A stretch of 64,000 nucleotides of DNA from Lumbricus terrestris (GCA_949752735.1 OX457036.1:19873169-19937168); one strand, 5' to 3'. Positions 46,408 to 57,973 are shown, counted from the stretch's first letter. The notes: a model not told the origin generated them from the sequence alone. A program made the numbers and translations.

Positions 46408-47155
46408 CTACAAAATTCAAAGGAAATTTCAAAGCCAATTCGTCTGAGACAGACTACAGAATTTCATCAATAGCCAGGTAATCAATAACAACTGTGCTGG
46501 TCAGCCAGCTTGTAACTCACAACATTGATCATTTGTCAATGACTAAACACAAAAGCTTTTAAGAGACAGATAAAAACATTATACAAATTGTAGTTTGTGT
46601 AAAGAACTGTGTAAGGAACAGTGCTACATAATTATTATGCTTCGACTGCGATCCACTATTAATCTGCTTCAGATGAAACTCAACTTTAACACGTTAACAA
46701 TACAAGTAGCAAAAAATGACAGGGAACCAATGCAGATCATTGTTAAACAGTAGATGATGGTGATGATGATGATCCCAACATTTACTTATAAGATAATACC
46801 TTTGCAGTACCTAACAGAAGTGCTACCTGTGTTGGCCTAAGTGGTATTAAAGTCATAAAGAACAAAAAGGACATCAGCACATGCACAAATGCACACACAC
46901 ACATACACACACACAGAACCCCAGCAACAGATTCCTATCCACAGTTAATACTTCATTCAGAGTTCAGAAACCGTGTTACTAATAATAATAATAATAATAA
47001 TAATTTATATGGCACCGCAACTTAGCCATACCACTACAAGGGCGCCTCACAAACGGATTGACCCCATTGTACTGCATTCACAGCAAGTATCTATGTTAGC
47101 ATCATGGAAAAAATGCAGATACAAAAAAATTCTCGCGGTGAAGTCTGCAACGTAC
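46408..47155 (-). other. GPATCH2L intron 3 with L2 tail
   Basis: An (AAT)n run and L2-type tail (AATTTATATGGCACCGC ... GGGCGCCTCAC) sit at 46979-47055 in minus orientation. The rest is featureless. Confidence 0.7.
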
Positions 47156-47346
47156 CAAAGCCTTCATCCGCGCTTTGAAACAATTTCTGGAAGTGGGCGA
47201 CATGAGATCCAAGCTGGCAGCGAAGATCTTCTGAATGTTTGCATCAATCGCCTGCACCTGCATCTTCTCCATCTCCTCATCCGTCAAGTTCTGTAGGACA
47301 AGATTCGTCTCCGAATCATGGTAAGCATCGCTCTCCTCGTCGTCTC
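47156..47346 (-). CDS. GPATCH2L: GPATCH2L exon 3
   Basis: Acceptor AATCGTAG, donor TTTG|GTACGT. 191 bp that complete the split glycine codon from exon 2. It encodes GDDEESDAYHDSET, a helical stretch (TDEEMEKMQVQAIDANIQKI) and FAASLDLMSPTSRNCFKARM. The GDDE-SD block and the LMSxPS-R--F-ARL block are both family hallmarks in vertebrate GPATCH2 and GPATCH2L. Confidence 0.85.
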
Positions 47347-47484
47347 CTACGATTTTTAAATCAATCTTTGTTTTAATTCCTCAGCTAAATACTGTTTCTA
47401 AACTAAGAAATTACATATTAATTGGCACATGACATATGTTGAAATACGCTAAGTGCTTTCAAATCATTATTCATTCAATCAGGA

Positions 47485-47550
47485 AATTTGTATAACACCA
47501 CTTCAAGAAGTCTACTCGGAGGCACTACTCGGAGGCACTCCCAGGGCAGA
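47485..47550 (-). repeat. L2-like LINE tail fragment
   Basis: AATTTGTATAACACCAC followed by two GGAGGCACT repeats and CCCAGGGCAGAC. Diverged, in GPATCH2L intron 2. Confidence 0.6.
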
Positions 47551-47730
47551 CACGGCTGAAGGTCTTGATCAACTGCTAGAAAGCAGACAAATTATTCTGA
47601 GGTAGCAAACGCAGCACAAGCAGGAGCCCATCAAGAATGGAGTGGCCAACAATCAAGAAGGCTTGACAGTGTAACTTTAGTTTAGAAAGTGCAATGTATT
47701 GCAATCATATTTTTCACATGAACTAAACCA

Positions 47731-47795
47731 GTCAAAGAATGAGTCAAAGAATGAGTCAAAGAATGAGTCAAAGAATGAGTCAAAGAATGAGTGAG
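47731..47795 (+). repeat. 13-bp minisatellite, five units
   Basis: GTCAAAGAATGAG repeated five times without a mismatch, in GPATCH2L intron 2. Confidence 0.96.
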
Positions 47796-47929
47796 CATCA
47801 GAGATTCTAACAGAATAAGACGTACTTAAGTTACACTATATAAAAGTCCATATTCATATACATATATGAATACATATATAATTTATATATGGCCAAAATT
47901 CAATGGACTTAATAATCACAAAGATTTAC

Positions 47930-48000
47930 CATCTCTTCCGTCGCCCGTGCTGTTGCCACAGTCACTTTCATCACTGCTTAGAGAACTGATATTACCATCC
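47930..48000 (-). CDS. GPATCH2L: GPATCH2L exon 2
   Basis: Acceptor TGTTTCAG and donor GATG|GTAAAT. 71 bp reading MDGNISSLSSDESDCGNSTG after joining to exon 1. The serine/aspartate-rich tract ahead of the GDDE block corresponds to the SSS-D-GLFTNDEGR region of vertebrate homologues. Phases on both sides fit exactly. Confidence 0.85.
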
Positions 48001-48499
48001 CTGAAACATCCAACACACACATCTTAGACGCAATCAGCATAGTTGTGAGAAAAATAATTCATAATTCGATATATAAACCCTTCACCTGAAACCCTCATTT
48101 GTCACAAGTAAGACCCATTACTTGATTACCAAATGATGATAACCTCAAGTTTAATATAAAAAAAACTTCCCAAGAATGCCTTATTATTTAATAAAATAAA
48201 ATGCAAACAGATTTAAGTAGCAACACTATGCTGCCACAAAATGAATCTAAAAGCAGTCATCAGCCATTTAAATTTTAAAAACCAAAAAATAATTATGTCA
48301 CTACATAAATGGAATTATAAGATGACTGTGCAACTAATTGAAAAATAACAATGTAGCACTGACAATATGCTGAACGGATACGTACATAAATAATCACCTC
48401 CTGGCAAGTACTAGCCGATTCTATACCACTCTGAGAAATTCATGCATAAGTTAGGTCAGTAGTAGTGACACTACGAAATCATCAGAAGACTATGCTTAC
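48001..48499 (-). other. GPATCH2L intron 1
   Basis: Begins at donor GTAAGC (48494-48499). AT-rich with no other feature. Confidence 0.8.
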
Positions 48500-49203
48500 A
48501 TCAAGCGGTTGTGATTACAAATGTTGTGAACTCTGTTTTCTTGTTGATTTTCGTCAGTTAAGTCCAAATCAAAGCTATTGCTATCGCTCTTGTCTTTCGA
48601 ACTCCGTTTCCTCTTCCCCGACAAGAAATGCGCACGGGAAAAACCGCTTTCCGCTACCACGCCCTCCACCAACTGTCCTGTCCGGCAATCCACACAACTG
48701 TCTTTTGTCTGCTCGTAGAACTCGATGTCCGGTTGCGGGTCAATTGCCATCCGCTTGAAATGTCTCCGCCTCCTCTGCGGCCGCAGCGGAGTTATGTTTT
48801 CCGTAACGGAGTCGGACTCAACCAGCTGCGGAACGGACAGCGCAGGAAATGAATGAACAGGAGGAATCTTGTGTCCGTTTACTAGAAACTCATCAGAGTC
48901 GCTCTGTCGTGCGATGTTTTCAATGTAATCCTTGAACGCTTCGTCCAAACTGCTTTCCGACGCCTCGCTCATGTTGCTGCCGTGAATCAGCGTCGACATG
49001 TTGGCCTTTCGCTTCTTGAATTTCCTCCGTCGCCGCATCAGGGAGTCGTGACTCTGGGAAGAACCGTCTCTGCATGATCGCTGCGTTCTGGCAGTCTCGT
49101 CGAGTGCAAGGGTGAAGTCGTGAACAAGGTCGTCCATGATTGCAAGGTCGTATGCTGCGAGAACATGCAGATTCTGAAAGTCTTCAATGATACTGTTGTC
49201 CAT
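48500..49203 (-). CDS. GPATCH2L: GPATCH2L/GPATCH2-family protein, exon 1
   Basis: The ATG at 49201-49203 is the first after an in-frame TGA. The exon encodes 234 codons plus two bases. Family landmarks appear in order: AIMDDLVHDFTLALDE near residue 25, a basic RRRRKFKKRK block near 60, SEASESSLDEAFKDY, QSDSDEF, and ESDSVTENITPLRPQRRRRH. Vertebrate GPATCH2L has ELVHDLASAL, SEASESSLDEATKD and ESDSFTEN...RPLRRRRK at the same places. The six proposed exons add up to 428 residues against about 480 in human GPATCH2L. The molecular role of GPATCH2L is poorly known. GPATCH2 itself is an RNA-helicase-associated G-patch protein. The gene lies upstream of ESRR on the same strand. Confidence 0.92.
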
Positions 49204-49870
49204 TGGGCCAACCACGTGAAGTCACTCAAGACAGCTGGAACGATAGAGGCACACATTCAAACAGAGTTAGAATAACAAGATCACCATTCATAAATTCATA
49301 ATTACATTGTCAAACTTTGAACGATAAACACAAATGCCCGAGTTCACCCGCAAATTATTGAGCGTGCGTCAGTGTTTGCATGTATCGCTATGTATCTTAA
49401 CTACGAGATAACAACAATTATATCGTAGCTAGCGTGTGCGGGAAGCTTTTTAACCACGAGATATGTGATGCAAGCCTTCTTTTCCCGTCACTTGTCGCTA
49501 ACTAGATTCTGAGCTATATGCTAAAATAGGCGAGAGGGGTCAGAAATATGAAATATCGTTTTATGGTGTATTTGTATTGAAAAATATGTCTACTTTAATT
49601 ATCTGCAATTAAAAAATTTAAATTCAAATATTTGGTGGTAAAAAAATGACTTTTAACGCATGTGGTGTCAAGATTTGCTCTGAAAAATTGCTCGATGAGC
49701 ACGTTTTCAAAGTTAAAATTCGCCATGACCGACCGACTTTTCACACGCCGACCAGACTATTTCTTGTAACCCTGTGTAACACTTAATGAATTATACATTC
49801 AAAATACTACTCGATGGTCCGGATAAACTATATCATTTATTTAAATGAGAGGCATTTTTATCCAAATTAT
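49204..49870. other. Intergenic region upstream of GPATCH2L
   Basis: Probably holds the GPATCH2L 5' UTR and promoter. A possible non-coding splice acceptor lies at GTTCCAG near 49230. No coding exon was seen. Confidence 0.5.
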
Positions 49871-49879
49871 CATTGTGTT

Positions 49880-50000
49880 TGAGATATTCGCCTAACTACG
49901 AGGTCAAACCACGCCTCCGACCCAGTTTTCGGAAAGTCTCATTGGTTTACGGGACATCTTGCGACCCTGACCTTCATGTTGCGCATGCGCTGCTACTCGC
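49880..50000. promoter_or_regulatory. Candidate promoter: ERR element, NRF-1 site, CCAAT
   Basis: In about 50 bp: ATTGG (inverted CCAAT) near 49941, TGACCTTCA (49968-49976; complement TGAAGGTCA, a perfect TNAAGGTCA ERR element), and TGCGCATGCGC (49980-49990), a perfect NRF-1 palindrome. A further AGGTCA lies at about 49900. The trio is typical of housekeeping or mitochondrial gene promoters. It lies between GPATCH2L and the candidate plus-strand exon at 50103, so it may be bidirectional. Confidence 0.45.
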
Positions 50001-50102
50001 ATCTATATCGAGACCCGCAGATATTTTATTTTTGGTGCTCATTTTCTTTCGTTCTATTTGCGTTAGCATGGGAAACAATTCGTATAAACTTTGTTTTACA
50101 TC

Positions 50103-50198
50103 ATGGAAAGTAAAACTGCAAAGTTGATTAACTGCTCAAATGGCGATAAAGACAAGCCGCAGGGATTCTTAGATAAATACGATAGGGGTGTAACGTGG
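50103..50198 (+). CDS. Candidate first coding exon, unknown gene
   Basis: An ATG 113 bp after the NRF-1 motif opens 32 codons: MESKTAKLINCSNGDKDKPQ, then GFLDKYDRGVTW, ending at donor TGG|GTAAAC. The mixed charged composition looks protein-like, but I recognise no family and cannot connect a second exon with confidence. In human, SPATA17 is divergent from GPATCH2. This peptide does not resemble the SPATA17 start as I recall it. Confidence 0.3.
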
Positions 50199-50284
50199 GT
50201 AAACATTGACGGCGTTATCAATTATAATAGGGCTGAACTGGCAATCCCCCCACCCATCATCCATCTACCCATCCACCCATCATA

Positions 50285-51915
50285 GTTATAGCTCTACAGG
50301 AAGTTTAATTAGTACTGGCTTTGATAGCTTAACATTATTGTCCCACCTCAAAGCGCAACGTGCGAGATATAGACCTAAGTAGGAACAATAATTGTCTAAG
50401 TGCATAGGCTAGGTCTAGATAATTAAAGTTCTTTATTGGAATAGAAGAGGTTCGCTTTATTTCTCAGAGAGAGAGTCAACATTGAAATTGGACATAATTT
50501 ATTCGTATTATTGGGCCTATCGGGTTCGATGGCCGTAAGCTGCTGTGTAAACATTTCTTTGAGGTACCCCATACATGGCATACAGTATACAGAGGGTAAT
50601 ACTCCATGAGCAAAACGCCGCCATTGGTATCAATCGTACATGGCCTGATTCTGTTTATTTAAATCATAAATTGGAACACAATATTCCTATTCAAGCGTGT
50701 CTTAAAGACTGGTCAATGATTTTGTTAGAAGTATTACACCTCATTCAGCGTATATGCCTTGTCTACGATCAAGTGTTTGCCATTGTCGTCACGACATGCA
50801 TGGGTGCGTTTGTTTGCGCTTGATATTACTGCATTTCTTCGTATCTTTCAATTCAGCTGTTGTCTGTAATTAAATCACAACTTAGAAAGTAATCGCTTGA
50901 TTTTCATGCAGTTTGATGTATAGGATACAGGATATAGCCATTTATTGACCAGCCAAATTTCATATGAATCAATTAATGGTTACTAAGGAATTTCATGACA
51001 CAAATGTCCCAAAACTTTGAAGCCGATTTTCTCAATTGTAAGAATTTAGCAAATTGCAGATTCAAAAGCATATAACTTCAGTTAGAAAAAATTTATTTTT
51101 ATTCTGTAAAAAGTATTTTGAAGCAGTTTAACTGTAGAATATGGCTGAATAAAAAAGTAAAAATCGTCATACGACGGGTTTCGAAGGCTTCCGTCACATA
51201 TGTGTTAAGGTCAATCGATTTTGTTGTGTTCTTTAGCTTATTTAAGTGTATTAATATTTATGAAAATATACCTCTTCATGATATTTTGACTTACTTACTT
51301 TCGAGAAAACATTGGTCCCTTATAGATCGCCGTAGGTCGCGGAAACATTGGGCCATCTATCGCCGTAAGTGAAACCGCTCTATTCTGCCCTTATCTGTGA
51401 CGACCATATTGTTTACTTGCTACCGATCCGTCAGTAACATCTACCATACAGACTTACACCTGTCCAAGAATGGGAGTAGCGTTATTCATATAATACAGAT
51501 TTACGCCCGACCCATGATTAGCATTTTAAATCGTTATTCGGGAGCAATGACCTGAGAAAAACCCATCTACCATAATATCCAAAGAGTACACTTTGCGTAA
51601 TACCATGAAAAATACCGTAAAAATATCAATACCATACAATTTGTAAGCCTTACAAATAATCAGAAATTCCTTAGGAACACAGTCATATTGTATTAATCCT
51701 TCTTACGCAAAAACAACACACATCGCCATTGTTAAAGCATAAACTAATAAATACTATTATTTTATAGAGGTTACAGTCTGATGACGTAATTGTGATATAA
51801 AATTGCATAGAGTCAAGCCATGCTCACTGTATCTATGGTTGAGCGAGTCATTGTTCTTCATGATGACAAGAAACGGAGCGAGCGAGCCATCCGTTCATCA
51901 ATTCATTAATTCATT
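50285..51915. other. Unannotated stretch
   Basis: Short frames only. A tandem echo (ACATTGGTCCCTTATAGATC versus ACATTGGGCCATCTATCGCC) lies at 51308-51366. No gene was supported. Confidence 0.45.
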
Positions 51916-51917
51916 CA

Positions 51918-51990
51918 TCCATTCAGGAATTTATATATCGCTCATTCAAGAAAACTACTCCGAGGCGCTCCCAGTCTAATCACAGTGACA
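51918..51990 (-). repeat. L2-like LINE tail fragment
   Basis: ATTCATTCATCCATTCAGG, then ATTTATATATCGCTC and CCGAGGCGCTCCCAG. The ATTC tail repeat precedes the element end in the usual arrangement. Confidence 0.78.
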
Positions 51991-52328
51991 AAAAATTGTC
52001 ACGTGAAGGAACGCTGGTCATTTTTCAGTTAATAATATTATTGTAGTGGAGCCATGCAGGACTCGATATTGGTGGAGCCTCGCACGCCCTCTGAATACGT
52101 TTACATCGTTCTGTCTCACTGGTGGCGCACTTTGCGGGTTGCTGAGGTTACTGTGACTGTCGTCCCTCGATTGATTAATTGGTGTAGCCATATTATTATG
52201 TCTCTCTGGCGGCAGTCTGGCCTTTATTGTGGGTCTCACAACGGCAGAGGATCGGGAAAGACTTGACCGACTAGCCTACTGTAGAGAATGAGACTAGCTG
52301 GATAGATCTCTTCCACCTAACTCGAGGG

Positions 52329-52514
52329 CAGGGCTTAAAGTGTGCCTGGGCGGTCATGGACGACGTCCATGCACTTGTTTTAAAATCTGAACGCCGTCCA
52401 GCCACTTATTGGCGAGCACAGACTGGAAAGGTACAAGGCGTCCAGGCACTTCTTTTGGGGAGGTAGCCTAAGGCGCGCGGCGTCCAGGCACTTTTTTCCG
52501 CACTTTAGGCACTG
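52329..52514 (+). mobile_element. hAT-type MITE, GCTTAAAGTG family
   Basis: 186 bp with exact 8-bp duplication CTCGAGGG (52321-52328 and 52515-52522). Ends are CAGGGCTTAAAGTG and CACTTTAGGCACTG. Overlapping minus-strand frames are spurious. Confidence 0.96.
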
Positions 52515-53388
52515 CTCGAGGGGATGGATCATTTGGTGCGCGTGAGGCCGATACGGTGATGCCACTGATACCATACCAATTAACTCGGTAGCGCCAACGA
52601 CCGGGTAGCGCATTGAGATTTGAGAGCGAGAGGAAACGATCGATCGAGTTTGCGTGCACCCCGTAAGGTATACGCATGCTTTGTAGGCTGATATAGCGCC
52701 ATATTGGCCTATTGCGGCTAGACTGTCTGTTCTGTTAGTAGTTAACATTTAGGCTATGCCTTCTGTAATTTGCGTTCTTGTGAATTATTTTAATTGTAAG
52801 CCTATAAATGTAGGTCATAGCACTGTAGCCTAACCGGTTGCGGTCTGCAGTCAATCGGATTGTTTATAGGCCTACTCCTAGATTTCCATGGGCTCTCACA
52901 CATAACCTAACTAAATATTAAATTATAGGGCCTAAGTTTTAAAATCTACGACTACCTCCGTGTAGCAATGTCGGTTGAAAGAAAAGCCTATGAATTATAA
53001 TTATGGAATTCGAAACTTGTCAACCGGATTGATGAATAAAGTGACTATTATATAACTTAAAAACGCTTGCAGACAATAACTTCCGCTTTAGGCTACTTTT
53101 GCTGGTTGCCCCGCGTCGCAAAGTATAGCTAGCTATTATAAATTAAATTAAATATAGACGGATGGAGGGCGAAATCGTGAACTAAGGATGGATGTAGGAA
53201 TTAAATTGCCCAAATTACAAAAAGAATATTATGATTCTATGTTTAAATACAATTATAGGCCTGCCATATGCTAATGAGATTAGATAATTGACCATGATAT
53301 GCCATCATTATGAAAAGACTTTAAATGAGCATAGCTAGGGTACGTGACTTTCTATACAAAACGCGTCATCTATAGTTTTGCCATCTTT

Positions 53389-53579
53389 GGTTGGCAGTAG
53401 CTATAGGCCTATACAAAGTTGCGAGAGCTTGGTGTCAATAGGCAGGGACGATGATCATCAACTGGTGGGAAAAGTGGACGAAGAATATGCATGGCAGTCG
53501 TTTCTGGAAACGGCAGCTGGAAGACGAGCATCAGCAAGATCTGCCACTTCAGCCGCAGTAGGCGAGTCGACTACTATAG
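53389..53579 (+). CDS. Candidate internal exon, unknown gene
   Basis: A consensus donor CTATAG|GTAAGTAT follows an open frame with protein-like codon use: GRDDDHQLVGKVDEEYAWQS, then FLETAAGRRASARSATSAA and VGEST. A possible acceptor is TTGGCAGTAG before 53392. There is no ATG in frame, so it would be internal. It could continue the gene started at 50103, but the phase and partner exons are unverified. I do not recognise it. Confidence 0.35.
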
Positions 53580-54605
53580 GTAAGTATAATGCTACGTACG
53601 TCATATAGCCTACGGTATAGGGCTGCGTATAATTCCATGTTAGGCCTAGTACACATCTGCAGACAGTGATTCGAAATTCTTGGCCCCTGGCGCGCATCAC
53701 GTACGTAGGCCTACGTGGTAATACTGGAACTGTACGTGTATAAGTTGTACTGTTACACACAGAGTATTACAGAATCCTTGAGAGTAGCCTATAGACTAGG
53801 AATATAGGCCTAGTATGCGTTCCTTAGCCTATAGCAGCTGATCGAGTATAATGTAGGCCTATAATAATATGCCTAATAAAATATTTTCTTAATAGCGCCC
53901 TGTAATTTCATTAGACGCCAATCTCGCCTGTTGTCCTCTTTATCTTATTAAGATCGTAGAGAATCTAATCTACGTCAAAATTCAAAGTGAATGTTTCACT
54001 TTCTGGTAATGCGTGCACTATAGCCTATAGATGCACACTGTCCTACGATAGTTTTTTTAATTAGGACTGTTAGTCTGTTACGCAATACTGTTGCCATAGG
54101 AACGATTATTCGAGAAATCCTCTTTTGCAATTGGTGGGCGATTATTTCTTAGCACGGTTCCATCAAATCACGTTCCTTGTTTTGATTTATCGTATTTTCA
54201 CATCAACTATAGGCCTATATGTACGATCAGCGCGCGCTCAGCTTTGGAAACTGAAAGACAGACGGTGCTCCTCTGAAATCCCATTAATTATGTGTATGAC
54301 ATCCAATCACTAGATCACTTGCCAATAAAGGGCATTAAATAAGATCGGGACAACCAGTTCCATTCCAATGAATTACCTCTGATGCATTGGATGCATTGCT
54401 TTGTCCAGCAATACACATTCAATAGGCAGTGGTTCAATTATAGTTGAAGCAGAGGCCTGATCAGTCTTTGGATGGTTTTAGCTTCATTTATAGACCCGGG
54501 GTTTTTCCGAAAGGTTTAAATTCCGAAGTCCAATGATTTTGTAGTCCAAATCTATTGACACTATTCTGCCATTGCCACTACATATGTTTTTCAATATACC
54601 CGGTA
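53580..54605. other. Unannotated stretch
   Basis: Rich in TAGGCCTA words. No gene, RNA or repeat that I can define. Confidence 0.45.
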
Positions 54606-55953
54606 CCGTAAAACGGGGTCACTTTGGCCCGCGGGGTGACTTTGGCCCAAATTGAAAAATTAGTTTGCACACCTCCGGGCTTCCGTAGTTATCACGTGAT
54701 TTTGACTTGCTTTACAGCTGACGATACGTCATTATATGGCGAATATTTAAAACAAATTTGATTGATTTCATTGTAATATTTGTTGGAATTTTCCAGATTT
54801 GTTTGCAAGCATTAAAAATGTGAAAATGTTAAGATGTGCAAAATTATTTTTCTGTGAAAAATACCGATAATAATATCGTGAGTGACAATTACACTTGTCA
54901 ATGTACATTATAATGGCATGTCTATGGCGCACCGTTTGTTCCGCGATGTTGCTAATAAGTAAGTTAAAAATGCAAGAAAAGTTTTTGGGGTGACTTTGGC
55001 CCAAATCTGGGGTGACTTTGGCCCATACTTTAAATTACTGTTGACGATGTATATATTATGTTTCTGTCAAAATTAATAAATGCATTTGCTTAAACTTCAC
55101 TTTCTGTGATATTTTGACTGGTTTATGGTTGAGCATACGGCACCAATTCTTGAAAGGTGACTTTGTTATAGGTCTAGTCACATATGTACGAGGGTGAACA
55201 ATTTCCTGGTATGGTCAAAGCACTAAATAAAAAAAGAACTCAAATCATCTGTTTAGCTAGAAGTGATATGAACTGGAACTGACCTGCAAATGTGGATAAG
55301 ATATTATACCATACAGCAGCAATTTTGAAAATTCCACCCCCAAAGAAAACATCTGCACGAGGATTGCTCCAAGTCCATTCATTGGAAAGTAAATGGAATT
55401 TGTGGGTGTTTCATTAGTCAGTTGACTTCTCACTAATCTTTTACAAGTCTTTTATAAGTACCAGTAACAGTACATAGCCATTTTGTGTTAGTTTTAAGTG
55501 TGGATATTGTTCACAGTGACTCACTGAGATCAAGAAGCAGATGGAGTTCACGAACATCTCAATTGTCATAATTATGACCTCGCAGTAGTTCTTTACAAGT
55601 CTTTTACAAGTACCAGTACCAGTACCAGTGTCATTTTTGTGTTAATTATAAGTTTATATATCTTTTAAACACATTCCTTGGGCCAAAGTCACCCCAGCAA
55701 TAGGTTGACTTTGTCTAATAACGGCAAAACCACTGTGGACCAAAGTCACCCCACCTGGTGGGGTGACTTTGGCCCACCCAAAAAGTTAAAAAATAAAGGT
55801 TCAAATGTTATCACACAATTTTTTTAATTGTACACTTCTACTCTCGAACCCTATGCACTGCTAATGAAATAGCTAGATCAGCCATATTCCGTCACATTAT
55901 CGTTTTATTATAAAAACAAGTTGAAAATGGGTCAAAGTGACCCCGTTTTACGG
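54606..55953. mobile_element. TA-flanked non-autonomous DNA transposon, 1348 bp
   Basis: Ends CCGTAAAACGGGGTCACTTT (left) and its complement (right) form TIRs of about 25 bp with one mismatch. TA flanks both ends (GTAC if read as 4 bp). The 16-mer GGGGTGACTTTGGCCC recurs inside: direct at 54633, 54987, 55009 and 55760, inverted at 55680 and, with one change, at 55738. No transposase frame was seen. TA target and TIR design fit a Tc1/mariner-like or related element. The family is uncertain. Confidence 0.9.
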
Positions 55954-56323
55954 TACTAAATAAGCAGAGGCTCAATATTTATCGATGTAGATGGGCAGGT
56001 GGATTATTATAATACAGGTAAGCAGGTCCGGTTGATCAAGGCTTTATATATATAGACACGTATGGGTCTCCGGAAAGCTTCGTTCCCGCAGCCCAAGGTT
56101 TAGCAGCGTTATTGGCAGTCGCTACCTATATCTACCATTACCAATGTTCGTCTACTTTTGGACGGAATTCAGAACCTCGTCAAATTCAGCCGAGACCAGG
56201 CGAAATCTCAGCAAACGTCAACCCGCATTTATCCCGTCTATAAAGTTTACTTCTATTCCATATCTTCTAGATCTGTCACCTTCGGAGAAATCGGGTTGGG
56301 GTCATGCATGTAGCATAGGCTAG

Positions 56324-56460
56324 GACAGTGTGAGAATTGTGGAAAAATAACTGGGGGCTGGGCCACTATCCACTTGGAATTGGAGTGCGAAATCAGACTT
56401 TACTATGGGGCTCTAAGAAAGACTTGGGGTTTGAAACCCCGGCAATTATCACACTGGGCT
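56324..56460 (+). repeat. Dispersed repeat pair, copy 1
   Basis: Relative of 58835-58975: GTGTGAGA, ACTGGGG, GGAATTGG, CAGACTTTACTATGGGGCT, TAAGAAAGA, TTGAAACCCC, CAATT. Family unknown. Confidence 0.75.
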
Positions 56461-57715
56461 AGGCGTCGAGTGGTATAGCCTACAGTGTTTGGTGTTAATA
56501 GCCCAAGTGTATATATAGGCTAGGCTATGCCTGCAAACGGGTAACATTCTTAAAGGGATAACCTCTTTTCTACATGACCGTTCCCTGTAGGCCTATGCAC
56601 GTGGCCCATGGTTCTACCAGGTCCACAACAAGACCTGCCCAAATATGTTCTTGGTTCAATTCTGTATATCATTTTCACTTCTGAACTTGCTTTAATTCTC
56701 TCCTTTATGCTGATGATGTAGAAACACGGATGTCGTCTAAGCGACTGGGCATAGATCATCCAACTAAGACTAGGCAATCGCAAACTACTTGATAATTTGG
56801 AATAAGTTGGAATTTACGATAACGATTAGCCTAGCTACTACTAAGTAAAACCTGAGAAATCTTATCACCACGCAACAGTCGTGTCATGGAGACCAGCCAA
56901 AAAGTCGTTAGTCGGTTTCATATTTATCAGTAGGCCTAATAAGTTAATAACTGCTTCGCCTGAAAATTTCGCTTACCTCTGCTCAGAGACTACATATAGG
57001 CCTAAACTAAAGTGGTAAGTGAAATTTTCAGATGAACCAGTGTAATTGTGCAAAGGTTTAAGCCTAGACGACAGGCATTCACAGAACTCCAACATTATTC
57101 TAGATCAGTGTTACAGTAGGCCTAATTTGTGACTTTCGATAACCGTGTGAACTATATATAGTTATAGTTATGTAGCATATTTAGTTAAACATTATTAGGC
57201 CTACTTATGAATTTTAACTATACCTACCAATTCAGGTTAGCAGATTTAAAGTTGATCAATAAAATAGGCCATAATATATATGCAGGCCTGTCTACTTAAT
57301 AAATGCTGCCTGTAAGCTTACAGATAGAACCATTCAAGTGATGATTATTGCATAATTAAACCTACACAGTACACATATTAATATATTATGCTAACATATT
57401 ATATAAGAAACTATGGAAATGTTCAAGTAAATGTCTAAAACGAAACGAATGTCTGCAGTGCAGGAGCTTTCATTCAGATGTCTGACCATCGCTATTCCTG
57501 TAAATAAATCAAACAGATTGCAGTTGCATCAGTATACGAAGGATCTTTGAATAATTTTTACAATTCATTGACGCACAGATGGAAACTATTTTAACCTTTG
57601 AATAATTACTCGTGAACTTGGCATACACATGCAGGTGACCAACCTCTTTCTCCACCAGCGTCACTAGTAGTCTACTGACTGAGGGTTCAGAGACATTGAA
57701 TCATGAAACTTCCAT
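56461..57715. other. Unannotated stretch
   Basis: TAGGCCTA-rich AT DNA. No feature recognised. Confidence 0.5.
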
Positions 57716-57718
57716 TAC

Positions 57719-57904
<186 letters not shown>

Positions 57905-57973
57905 GCCCTGAGGTACTTCATTCCCCCAGGGACTTATGGACTATTATTAACTAAAGAATGTATGTCTGGTGGG

